Assembly (NCBI GenBank): GCA_034429475.1
Contig: DAOUGD010000051.1
Span: 1 to 51,188 of the forward strand
DNA: 51,188 nucleotides
Direction: 5' to 3'
From: JAKQHY01 sp034429475
GTDB lineage: Bacteria; Chloroflexota; Anaerolineae; B4-G1; SLSP01
The position numbers were made by a program, and so were the translations under genes. Of the stretch, positions 38,433 through 45,840 are shown piece by piece. The notes under the pieces were generated by a model. The model had not been told where the DNA came from and made no database searches. It worked only from the letters and a program-made list of their open reading frames with translations. How positions within the stretch are numbered: the first letter of the stretch is position 1; each line of letters begins with the position of its first letter.

Positions 38433-40799
38433 TTAGTGGGCACATGTTACGTCCGACAGGGGAATTTGCCAGACGGCCATGTCGTCGGGGAGTCGGACGC
38501 CGGCGGCGTCGTAGAGGGGGAGGCGCGTTCCGATGGCGGGGAGGTACATTCCCACCCGCAGGATGACCGTGGGCGGCGGCACTGAGTCTGGCAGCGGCAA
38601 TTGAAAGGCGTCGGGGATGACGTCGCCCGGCAGCCACCACGAGGTCGGGTAGCGGCCGCTTGCTGGCGGGCCGTCATGCTGCGAGAGCATCACGCCGGCG
38701 TTGTCCACCCAATGCACGAAGACGACGTAATCCTGTGTGGGCGCGCGCTGCGCTTTCCAGGTCAGGGTGAGAACCAGCGTCTCGCACAGGCTGACGCCGT
38801 AGCCGTCCAGTGCGATCCCGTCGTCCAGGCGATACGTCAAGGGAATGTCCGGGGTGGGAGTGTTTTCCGGGCGGATGCGCCACGGCCCAAGGGTCACTGT
38901 GTCGCCGCCGTTGCTGAGGGAGACGCGCGCACCGTCTTCGGTGGTCAATCCCAGGCGCGCCCAGTACAATCCGAACGGCGCGGTGGGGACGCGCAGCGTG
39001 TGGTTTTGGCGGATGACGTCGCCGGCCTGCCAGAAGTCTGTAGGATAGAGCGTGCCGCCCAACCAGCGGTTGTCCTCGGCGATGCGCCGCGTGGCGTCCT
39101 GCGGGCTGAGTTGAATCCAGGTGGTGTAGCGCGGCTGCGGCGCGGCGTTGGCTTGCCAGTACAGTGTGACGGGCAAGACATCCCCTGCGCGCAGCGTCTC
39201 GCCGGTGGGGCGGGTCTGGTAGCCGCGCAGGGTCGGCCCATCGGCGAAGGCGGCGTCTACCGTCTGCGCCGCTTGCGTTATTGCCTTGACGCGCGGCGTG
39301 GCAAACGCCGGGCGCAGGATCGTCCACGGCGTCAGCAGCGAGAACACGCCCAACACGGCCACGCTCAGGCGCAGAACGTGCAATCGGCGCCATCCCGCCA
39401 ATCCCCAGGCCAACCCTACCGCGATTGCCGCCTGGACGGGAAAGAGCAATCGCCCGTAAGGCGCCCCCGTCGCCAGCGCCCAGCGCGCCAGCGAGAGCAG
39501 GTTCAAAATCAGGGCAGATGCCAGAATCTCCAGGCCGCGTCGGGTGAACACCGGCAGGGGAATTTTCACCGCAGAGGGCGCAAAGAGCGCAGAGATTTCC
39601 TTTTTTTCTCTGTGCCCTCTGTGCCCTCTGTGGCTATTGACCGCGGAGCGCGCCGCGCCGCCGATGGACAGCAGCACGAGCGCGGCCAGCAGTCCGTACC
39701 ACCAGCCCGGCGCGGAAAGCAGCGCCCAGCCGAACCCGGCCCAGTAAGTCTCGAAGACCGCCGTCGCCTCCCGCAGGCCGAAGCGCGCCAGGAGCATCTG
39801 GCTGGCGAAGTGGGGCGCTAATCCCGACCAGTCGCCGTAGGTCAGTCCGTTGTAGGCGTACCACGCGCCGCCTACGAGTCCCGCCCCGATTGCGAAGGCC
39901 AGCCCATCCGCCAGAATTTTGCGCCACGGCGGCAGCCGCCCGGCGTCGCCCTGCCCCAGAATCGCCAGCGCGCCAACCGGCAGGAGCAGCAGCGCGCTCT
40001 GCTTGACGAGCAATCCCACGCCGACCAGCGCGCCCAGCGCGGCCCACGTCCGCCACACCGCCCGCCGGGCCATCGCCCGCAGCGCCAGCAGCAGAAACAG
40101 GCTGCCCAGGGCGATCAGCATGGGATCGTTGGTCACGCCCGCCGAGAGGGCGAGGAACTGCGGGTTGAGCGCGACCAGCGCCGCCGCGCCCGCCGCCAAT
40201 GCCCGCCGCGCCGGGCACAGGTCGCGGGTGATGGCGTAAGTGCAAGTCACGATCACACAGCCCAATGCAACCGAAAGCAGGCGCAGGGTCAGCGCGGCGC
40301 GCATGGTGGGGCTGTCTTGCCACGTCTCGCCTGGCAGGTGGACGAAGACGTTCTTGTTCCAGGGATCGGCGTCGCGTTGGGGCGACCAGCCCGCTTCCCA
40401 CGCCGGGTTGGGAATCAGCCGCGCCTCCAAATCGTCCATTGGCGTCCACACGGTGAGGAGCGCGCCGAGGATGTGGTACAGCGGCGGCGTGTAGTAGAGC
40501 GGCGGCTCGTGGTAGCGCAGCGACTCGGCCATGGCTGGCCCCGTGGCGATGCGTTCCGTCAAAACGACCGGCGCGGGCAGGCGACGGTATTGCGCCAGAT
40601 AGCGGATGATCTGCAAGTGCGAGGATTCGTCGGGGGACTCAAAGAGCGGCGTGACGCTGATATAGAAAAGGCCCAGGACAACGAAGAGCGCCAGGATGCT
40701 CAAAAGATCGGCCGGCGGTCGGCGGTCAGACGAGACCTTCAGCGTAGCTCGACCTCCCAATCCTGAATATCGAGGTCGGGGCGCTCCTCTTCGATCCAA
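38433..40799 (-). CDS. Membrane glycosyltransferase (PMT/ArnT-like)
   Basis: Up to 788 residues. The GT-C type beginning holds a span followed by TPLFESPDESSHLQIIRYL, with the catalytic-type acidic pair in the first loop; about ten further spans continue to residue 500. The C-terminal 280 residues are two similar soluble beta domains (ARDVLPVTLYWQANAAPQPR-like and LVLTLTWKAQRAPTQDYVVF), outside the membrane, as in many Chloroflexota homologues. It probably moves a sugar from a lipid carrier. The start is unsure: codons before about residue 33 overlap DUF503 and look non-coding. A repeat-derived segment (NSHRGHRGHREKKEI) is read in frame within the membrane part. Confidence 0.8.
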   Translation of the reverse strand: MDRRGAPRPRYSGLGGRATLKVSSDRRPPADLLSILALFVVLGLFYISVTPLFESPDESSHLQIIRYLAQYRRLPAPVVLTERIATGPAMAESLRYHEPPLYYTPPLYHILGALLTVWTPMDDLEARLIPNPAWEAGWSPQRDADPWNKNVFVHLPGETWQDSPTMRAALTLRLLSVALGCVIVTCTYAITRDLCPARRALAAGAAALVALNPQFLALSAGVTNDPMLIALGSLFLLLALRAMARRAVWRTWAALGALVGVGLLVKQSALLLLPVGALAILGQGDAGRLPPWRKILADGLAFAIGAGLVGGAWYAYNGLTYGDWSGLAPHFASQMLLARFGLREATAVFETYWAGFGWALLSAPGWWYGLLAALVLLSIGGAARSAVNSHRGHRGHREKKEISALFAPSAVKIPLPVFTRRGLEILASALILNLLSLARWALATGAPYGRLLFPVQAAIAVGLAWGLAGWRRLHVLRLSVAVLGVFSLLTPWTILRPAFATPRVKAITQAAQTVDAAFADGPTLRGYQTRPTGETLRAGDVLPVTLYWQANAAPQPRYTTWIQLSPQDATRRIAEDNRWLGGTLYPTDFWQAGDVIRQNHTLRVPTAPFGLYWARLGLTTEDGARVSLSNGGDTVTLGPWRIRPENTPTPDIPLTYRLDDGIALDGYGVSLCETLVLTLTWKAQRAPTQDYVVFVHWVDNAGVMLSQHDGPPASGRYPTSWWLPGDVIPDAFQLPLPDSVPPPTVILRVGMYLPAIGTRLPLYDAAGVRLPDDMAVWQIPLSDVTCAH
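39568..39640. repeat. GGCGCAGAG-unit inverted repeat inside the glycosyltransferase gene
   Basis: ACCGCAGAGGGCGCAAAGAG and CGCAGAG face CTCTGTGCCCTCTGTGCCC and TCTGTGG. Read on the minus strand it gives NSHRGHRGHREKKEISALF and APSAVKI, in frame between two membrane spans. Confidence 0.8.
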
Positions 40800-41023
40800 T
40801 GCACGGCCTTTTCCAGCACGGCGTAGACGTGGCCGGCATCGTTGCTAACGGCGACGACGGCGACTTCGGCGGCTTGCCAGGTGTCTTGCTGCCCCACCTC
40901 GGCGGCGGCGACCTCGAAGGTGCGCCGCAGGTCGTTCAGCAACGGCTTCAACACGTGGCGTTTCTCCTTCAGAGAGAAGACGCCGGGCAGGTAGAGTTTG
41001 AGTAGACAGGCTCCGATGATCAT
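40739..41023 (-). CDS. DUF503 family protein
   Basis: 94 residues from the ATG at 41023. The family pattern is MIIGACLLKLYLPGVFSLKEKRHVLKPLL, then FEVAAAEVGQQDTWQAAEVAVVAVSND and the LEKAVHWIEEE end, matching the ribosome-binding-factor-like DUF503/YlxP fold. Upstream codons in the same frame come from repeat units. The exact role is unknown; YlxP lies in the nusA-infB-rbfA region in Firmicutes. Confidence 0.88.
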   Translation of the reverse strand: MIIGACLLKLYLPGVFSLKEKRHVLKPLLNDLRRTFEVAAAEVGQQDTWQAAEVAVVAVSNDAGHVYAVLEKAVHWIEEERPDLDIQDWEVELR

Positions 41024-41052
41024 GCGAATAGCGAATAGCGAATAGCGAATTA
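41022..41052. repeat. GCGAATA units between deacetylase and DUF503 genes
   Basis: Four heptamers GCGAATA/GCGAATT run from 41024 to 41052. They supply the stop codon (TAA) of the polysaccharide deacetylase and end at the DUF503 start codon. Confidence 0.7.
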
Positions 41053-41817
41053 CGGGTGTTCGGCGATGGTTTGGCGCACGTATTTTGCTACATCCACCAG
41101 GGGGGCGGTCCAGATGCTGTCCTGGTTCGCGCCCAGCCAGTGGATGAGGTGTTCGTGTTCGGCGGGATCCATAGAAAGATGGTGCGTTTCTGCTCCGACG
41201 CCGTGGGTCATCCACACGATCCAGCCGCCGAGGTCGCCAGCGCGCTGAATTTCCGCGCGGATGTCTGCAAAGGAGCGCCCATCGCTATGAAAGTGGCCTA
41301 CCTGCATCAGGTTGATGCCGATCTGCGGCTGGGCGATGCGGTTATTGAGCGGTCCGCGCGCCGCGACGTAGCGTTCCCGCAGGATAGCGTCCATCGAGAT
41401 TTCCGCCGCGCCGCGCCCGATGGTGGTGTTGCAGCAGGTGTTGCCGAACGTGCGCTCGGTCTTGCCGTCTATGAGATGCAGCACCAGATTGGCGACGTCC
41501 AGTTCCGCGCCCCAGCGCTCGGGGGTGTAGTCGCAGAGGTCGTAGTAGGGTGGGAGCCAGGCGTAGTTCTCCGGCGGCTCGCGGCGGCACGGATGGAAAA
41601 GGCTGTGGCTGCCGAGTTCGTGCCCGGCGGCCGCCAGCGCGCGCCAGCGTTCAGGCGCATAGCGCGCGACCGTACCCATCACGTAGAAGGTGGCGCGCAG
41701 CCCCGCGTCTTCCAACAATGGGGCGACCACTTCGTAGTGGACGGGCAGCCCGTCGTCGTAGGTCAACGAAACAGCGCAGCGTTGGCCCTGGGGCCAGGAA
41801 AACGGCTTATCGTTCAT
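41050..41817 (-). CDS. Polysaccharide deacetylase family protein
   Basis: 255 residues from the ATG at 41817 (AAAGGAGTATTCT before it). NodB-homology motifs: SLTYDDG (catalytic Asp-Asp), HELGSHSLFHP (metal His pair), and a C-terminal WIVWMTHGVG as motif 5. No signal peptide. The His and Asp ligands of a metal-dependent de-N-acetylase are visible; substrate unknown, possibly a cell-surface sugar given the glycosyltransferase nearby. Confidence 0.88.
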   Translation of the reverse strand: MNDKPFSWPQGQRCAVSLTYDDGLPVHYEVVAPLLEDAGLRATFYVMGTVARYAPERWRALAAAGHELGSHSLFHPCRREPPENYAWLPPYYDLCDYTPERWGAELDVANLVLHLIDGKTERTFGNTCCNTTIGRGAAEISMDAILRERYVAARGPLNNRIAQPQIGINLMQVGHFHSDGRSFADIRAEIQRAGDLGGWIVWMTHGVGAETHHLSMDPAEHEHLIHWLGANQDSIWTAPLVDVAKYVRQTIAEHP

Positions 41818-41838
41818 AGAATACTCCTTTGAGAATAG

Positions 41839-41903
41839 CCTCAACGGATTGAACGGATTGAACGGAAAAAATATCCGTTAAATCTCGTTGAATCCGTTGA
41901 GAA
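41839..41903. repeat. CAACGGATTGAACGGATTG inverted repeat
   Basis: CTCAACGGATTGAACGG and ATTGAACGGA face ATCCGTTAAATCTCGTTG and AATCCGTTGAG in the gap upstream of the deacetylase gene. Confidence 0.75.
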
Positions 41904-41933
41904 AAACTCTTTTCATCCAGCCACTTCTGTCCT

Positions 41934-42848
41934 TTATACCCGCCGCGTCCACGCGATGTTGGCGTATTTTTCGTGAAGCAGCGATTCGGCGGTCTGTGCT
42001 TCGTAGTGTGACAACGCGCCGGGCTGCAAGTCCAGGGCCAGGACAGTGGAAAAGCCGGCGACGACAGCCTGTGCCAGCTCATCCCACGCGACGACGCGGC
42101 CCAGAGCTTCGGCCAGGGTTAACGCGCGCGCGTGAACGTAGGCCGGAGCGGGCGGCGCGCTCAGGTAGGCGCAGATGCGTGCGACGTCGCCGCTCAGGTA
42201 GATTGAGCCGTGTTGCAGGATGCCCCCGCGCACCCGCATCTGCGCGCTGCCGACGAGTTTGCGCCCGCCGACGGTGATTTCGTAAGCGGACGGCGCGATG
42301 AAGCAGACGGGGGAGCGGGTTTCAACGGATTCAACGGAATTGCACGGATGGGCGGCGGCTTCTCCGTTTTCCAATCCAATAGATCGCAGGGCGTGCAGCA
42401 GGGCGGCGCTGACGCCGGCGTAGCTCTCGGCAATGCTGCCGCTGATGCGCGGCTCGTCGCTGTGCGTGACGACGGTGTACGTTACTTCGGTTTCGTCGTG
42501 GTAGACTGCCGTGCCGCCGGTAGGGCGACGCAGCACCGCCACGCCATCGTGGGCGAGGGCGGCGGCATCGGCGGCGGCGGCCGGCTGGCCGCGCCCCAAC
42601 GTCAGGGTGGGGGACGCCCAGGTGTAAAGGCGCAACGTCGGCGGTGCGTCTCCGGCGGCGACGGCGCGCAGGAGCGCCTCGTCGGTCGCCAGGGCCAGCG
42701 GGCCGGGTTGCCGCGTCGCCTCGAAGAGCAACCGCCAAACTTCAACCGGGCAATTTTTCAATGGATTCAACGGATTTAGCAGATTTTTGAAGCCACGGCT
42801 GACGCTGTTAAGAACAAGTCGTTTCACCACAAAGGACACAAGGGACAC
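41934..42848 (-). CDS. Lipoate/biotin protein ligase family protein
   Basis: Up to 304 residues. The BPL/LplA/LipB catalytic fold has TDEALLRAV, PTLTLGRGQP, VAVLRRPTGGTAVYHDETEVTYTVV (the R-R-TGG-AV-H signature) and YEITVGGRKLVGSAQMRVRGGILQHGSIYL with the lysine of the GGRK motif. It joins lipoate or a similar acyl group to carrier-protein lysines. The true start is uncertain: the first 30 codons from the GTG at 42848 are repeat-derived, and a TTG at 42761 is an alternative. A repeat-coded segment (NSVESVETRSPV) lies in the middle. Confidence 0.85.
   Translation of the reverse strand: MSLVSFVVKRLVLNSVSRGFKNLLNPLNPLKNCPVEVWRLLFEATRQPGPLALATDEALLRAVAAGDAPPTLRLYTWASPTLTLGRGQPAAAADAAALAHDGVAVLRRPTGGTAVYHDETEVTYTVVTHSDEPRISGSIAESYAGVSAALLHALRSIGLENGEAAAHPCNSVESVETRSPVCFIAPSAYEITVGGRKLVGSAQMRVRGGILQHGSIYLSGDVARICAYLSAPPAPAYVHARALTLAEALGRVVAWDELAQAVVAGFSTVLALDLQPGALSHYEAQTAESLLHEKYANIAWTRRV
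42321..42349. repeat. CAACGGATTCAACGGAATTG inside the lipoate ligase gene
   Basis: Three CAACGGA(T/A)T units are read in frame on the minus strand as HPCNSVESVET, in a variable spacer just before the conserved SPVCF...YEI segment. Confidence 0.75.
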
Positions 42849-42887
42849 ACAGGTTTTCCTCTGTGAACTCTGTGTACTTTGGGGTTA
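42758..42887. repeat. Two repeat arrays at the 5' side of the lipoate ligase gene
   Basis: GGATTCAACGGATTTAGCAG units lie at 42762-42786 and encode LLNPLNPLKN if the long start is used. CACCACAAAGGACACAAGGG faces CTCTGTGAACTCTGTGTAC and TTTGGGG at 42825-42887. Confidence 0.7.
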
Positions 42888-42888
42888 T

Positions 42889-44289
42889 TTACAGCGACGC
42901 GAACTTATCCTTGCGCTGCGGCACCATCACGTTGCGATAACCCAATTCGGTCATCCCCGACGCCAAAGCCTGCGCGCTGTCCGGCTCGCCGTGGACGACG
43001 AAGGCGTTTTTGACGGTCTGCGCTTGCGGCGCCAGCCAGTTCAGCAAGTCCTCCCGGTCGGCGTGCGCGCTGTAGCCGAAGAGGGTGTGGACTTCGGCGC
43101 GCAAAGGGAACGGCTCGCCGAAGATGCGCACTTCTTCTGCGCCTTCCATAATCTGCCGCCCCAGAGTGTAGGGCGCCTGCCAGCCGGTGATGAGAACGGC
43201 GTTTTTGGGGTCGGGGATGCTGTGCTTGAGGTGGTGCTGCACCCGCCCGGCCTCGGCCATGCCCGACGCGCTGATGATGATGATGGGTTCGGTCACGTCG
43301 TTGAGCGCCTTGGATTCTTCTGACCCCCGCACGTAATGTAGGCGAGAGAACCCAAAGGGGTCTGTCCCATTGTTTTTCGTCATAAACTCCAGGGTTTTTG
43401 CGTCGTAGCAGTTCGGGTGACGGCGGAAAACCTCTGTCACGTTGAGGGCCAACGGGCTGTCCACGTAGATGGGGAGGTCGGGGATGCGGTTGGCGAGCGT
43501 CAGTTGGTGCAGGTCGTAGACGATTTCCTGCGTGCGGCCCACCGCAAAGGCGGGGATGACGATGCGCCCACCGCGTTCCGCCACTTTGACGACGATGTCG
43601 GCCAACTGCTGCTGGATGTCTTCGATGGGGGGATGGACGCGGTCGCCGTAGGTGCTTTCGACCATCAGGTAATCCACCGGCGGCAGGGCTTCCGGGTCGC
43701 GCACGATGGGCAGGTCGGGCTGGCCCAGGTCGCCGCTGAAGAGCAGCTTTACGGGGACGCCGTCTTCTTCCGCTTCCAGCAACACCATCGCCGAACCGAG
43801 GATGTGTCCGGCATCAAGGAAGGTCAGTTGGATGCTCCGGCCTAGTCTTACCGGCATGTGGTAGCCGACGCTGTGGAAGTAACGCAGGCTGCGCAGAGCG
43901 TCGGCCTCCGTGTACAGCGGCTCCATCGGCGGCAGTCCCTGGCGCGCGCGCTTCTTGTTGGCGTAAGCGATGTCGTATTCGTGGATGCGGCCGGAGTCCG
44001 GCAGCATGGCCGTGCAGAGGTCGTAGGTGGCGTGTGTGGCGTAGATGGGGCCGTCGTAGCCGTGTTTGACGAGGTTGGGCAGGTTGCCGGAATGGTCAAT
44101 GTGGGCGTGGGACAAAATGACGGCGTTCAGGCGGTGGATATCGAAGTCGAATTTATTGTCGCGCTTGTACATTTTGTCACGCTTGCCCTGATAGGAGCCA
44201 CATTCGATGAGGATGTTGCGTTTGTTGATCCGCACCAGGTAGGTTGAGCCGGTGACGGTGCTGACGCCGCCCAGAAAGGTGATTTTCAT
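42889..44289 (-). CDS. Metallo-beta-lactamase/beta-CASP nuclease
   Basis: 466 residues. MBL motif 2 is SHAHIDHSG; later metal motifs are DAGHILGS and LFSGDLGQ. The beta-CASP insert carries YVDSPLAL and its motif set (PIIIISASGMAEAGR, FGYSAHADREDL). The whole matches the YSH1/CPSF-73-like RNA-processing exonuclease family found in bacteria. It probably cuts RNA in the cytoplasm. AAAGGGGGGGACT precedes the ATG. Confidence 0.92.
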   Translation of the reverse strand: MKITFLGGVSTVTGSTYLVRINKRNILIECGSYQGKRDKMYKRDNKFDFDIHRLNAVILSHAHIDHSGNLPNLVKHGYDGPIYATHATYDLCTAMLPDSGRIHEYDIAYANKKRARQGLPPMEPLYTEADALRSLRYFHSVGYHMPVRLGRSIQLTFLDAGHILGSAMVLLEAEEDGVPVKLLFSGDLGQPDLPIVRDPEALPPVDYLMVESTYGDRVHPPIEDIQQQLADIVVKVAERGGRIVIPAFAVGRTQEIVYDLHQLTLANRIPDLPIYVDSPLALNVTEVFRRHPNCYDAKTLEFMTKNNGTDPFGFSRLHYVRGSEESKALNDVTEPIIIISASGMAEAGRVQHHLKHSIPDPKNAVLITGWQAPYTLGRQIMEGAEEVRIFGEPFPLRAEVHTLFGYSAHADREDLLNWLAPQAQTVKNAFVVHGEPDSAQALASGMTELGYRNVMVPQRKDKFASL

Positions 44290-44310
44290 AGTCCCCCCCT
44301 TTTGAAAATG

Positions 44311-44379
44311 GTCAGCAGATTAAGCAGATTTAGCGGATTAGGAAAATGGAAGTCTGCTTAATCTGCTAAATCTGCTGAT
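44311..44379. repeat. CAGATTTAG-unit inverted repeat between RNase D and MBL genes
   Basis: GTCAGCAGATTAAGCAGAT and TTAGCGGATTA face GTCTGCTTAATCTGCTAAAT and CTGCTGAT with very few mismatches. It fills the gap between the two genes. Confidence 0.8.
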
Positions 44380-44392
44380 GAGGTTTTCGTCC

Positions 44393-45526
44393 CTACAGAG
44401 TCGCCAGCAGTTTGAGGATGGCCGGGCCGTAGGTTTTTTGCCGCCACGGGCCGATGCCGGGGACGCGCAGCAGGTCTTCCAGGATGGTCGGCCGGTGGCG
44501 GGCGATGTCCCACAAAGCGACGTTGGGCAAGATGACGTCGCAGTCCACCCCGCGCCCCAGCGCCACGTCCTTGCGCCAGGCTTTGAGGGCGTTGTAGCGC
44601 TCCAGCATTTCCTGCGCCGGGCGCTCCTGGGTGGGATAGGATGGCAACGCCTGGGTCTTGGTGTGCAAAGCTTTGAGTAGCCCGCTGCCGAAGCGCTGCA
44701 CCTGGTAGGACGTCAACCCGGCGGCGTACAGTTCTTCGTGATGATGGGGTTGAATCCGGGCCAGGGAAATCAAGCGATTGTCGGAGACGATCTTGACGGT
44801 GGGCCGATTGAGTTTCGCCGCCATGGTTTCGCGCCACAGATACAGTTGATATAAAATCTTCTGTTCGGGGACGTTCAGATCGTGGACCCCTTTGATGCGC
44901 CAGAAGTGATCTTCGTGGTTGTTGTTGTGGGGGGCGGCGGCGTTGCTCAGATAGGCGAAGATTTCAACGGCTTCTTCCCACCGCTCTTTGGCGACCAGTT
45001 CTTGGTATTGGATGTCCCGCAGTTTGATCAGGTAATGGCTGTCCATCCAGGCGTAGCGCAGCGCGTCGGCATCGAGCGGGCGCTGTCCCCAGTCGTAACG
45101 CTGAAAGCGTTTGTTGACGCGCACGTTGAAGTGGGTCGCCAGCACATCGGCCAGGCCCACGTGCGGCCAGCCCAGGATGCGCGCCGCCCACATCGTATCG
45201 AACAGCGCCGCACACGAGAAGCCATAGTCGCGGCTCAACCCCACCAGATCATAGTCGGCGGCGTGGAAGATTTTCTCGATATCTGGATTGGCAAAAAGCG
45301 GCCCCAGGGGGCTGAGGTCTTTCACGGCCAGCGGATCGATCAAATAGTTGATGCCGGGAATGGAAATTTGAATCAGGCAGACCTGTTCTTGATAGGCGTA
45401 GAGGCTGTTCGATTCCGTATCTACCGCAATACGTGGTTCACGTTCCAACTGCGCGACCGCTTCTTGCAAAGCGGCCGGCGTTTCAATGACCTGTACCGGG
45501 TTAGTGCTTAAGGATAGTGGTTCCAT
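44393..45526 (-). CDS. rnd: Ribonuclease D
   Basis: 377 residues. The DEDDy exonuclease motifs are AVDTESNS, FHAADYDLVGLSRD and ALRYAWMDSHYLIKLRD; the conserved segment before the last (DWGQRPLDADALRYA) fits the family. The C-terminal HRDC domain (about 205-290) has LYLWRETMAAKLNRPTVKIVSDNRLISLA, followed by a second helical region. It trims tRNA and other RNA 3' ends. No ribosome site; the promoter ends at the start codon. Confidence 0.92.
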   Translation of the reverse strand: MEPLSLSTNPVQVIETPAALQEAVAQLEREPRIAVDTESNSLYAYQEQVCLIQISIPGINYLIDPLAVKDLSPLGPLFANPDIEKIFHAADYDLVGLSRDYGFSCAALFDTMWAARILGWPHVGLADVLATHFNVRVNKRFQRYDWGQRPLDADALRYAWMDSHYLIKLRDIQYQELVAKERWEEAVEIFAYLSNAAAPHNNNHEDHFWRIKGVHDLNVPEQKILYQLYLWRETMAAKLNRPTVKIVSDNRLISLARIQPHHHEELYAAGLTSYQVQRFGSGLLKALHTKTQALPSYPTQERPAQEMLERYNALKAWRKDVALGRGVDCDVILPNVALWDIARHRPTILEDLLRVPGIGPWRQKTYGPAILKLLATL

Positions 45527-45535
45527 GACAAGGTC

Positions 45536-45563
45536 ATTATCTACTGTCGGGAGGGTTTGTCAA
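45536..45563 (-). promoter_or_regulatory. Promoter of RNase D, apparently leaderless
   Basis: Minus strand TTGACA (45563-45558), 16 bp, GATAAT (45541-45536). Transcription would begin about 3 bp before the ATG at 45526. Confidence 0.6.
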
Positions 45564-45574
45564 ACGCTATCCTG

Positions 45575-45708
45575 AGCCTACGGTTGAAACCGCAGGCTGC
45601 TATTGAAAGTGCGTTAATGAAAATTAACAAAATAATCCGGTCATTGAGCACACCGGGGAAAACCGGCTGAAGCCGGGGTATACACGTACACACCGGGCTT
45701 CAGCCGGT
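45575..45708. repeat. Two hairpin repeats in the RNase D/zinc-ribbon gap
   Basis: AGCCTACGGTTGAAACCGCAGGCT (45575-45598) is one hairpin. ACCGGCTGAAGCC-GG (45662-45676) faces CCGGGCTTCAGCCGGT (45693-45708) in another. Together with two promoters they account for the 310-bp gap. Confidence 0.7.
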
Positions 45709-45778
45709 AAAAAGCCGGAATATCCATTACCGAGTTAATTTTTTAAAGTTCATCAACGCACTCTGTAACCGTTTTTAG

Positions 45779-45806
45779 TTGACTACCTTTCTCATGGGCT
45801 TATACT
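45779..45806 (+). promoter_or_regulatory. Promoter of the zinc-ribbon gene pair
   Basis: TTGACT (45779-45784), 16 bp, TATACT (45801-45806), 34 bp before the start of the first gene, with AAAGGAG as ribosome site. Confidence 0.7.
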
Positions 45807-45840
45807 CAGTGGGGTAAGCCTTGTCAGAAAGGAGAAACCC

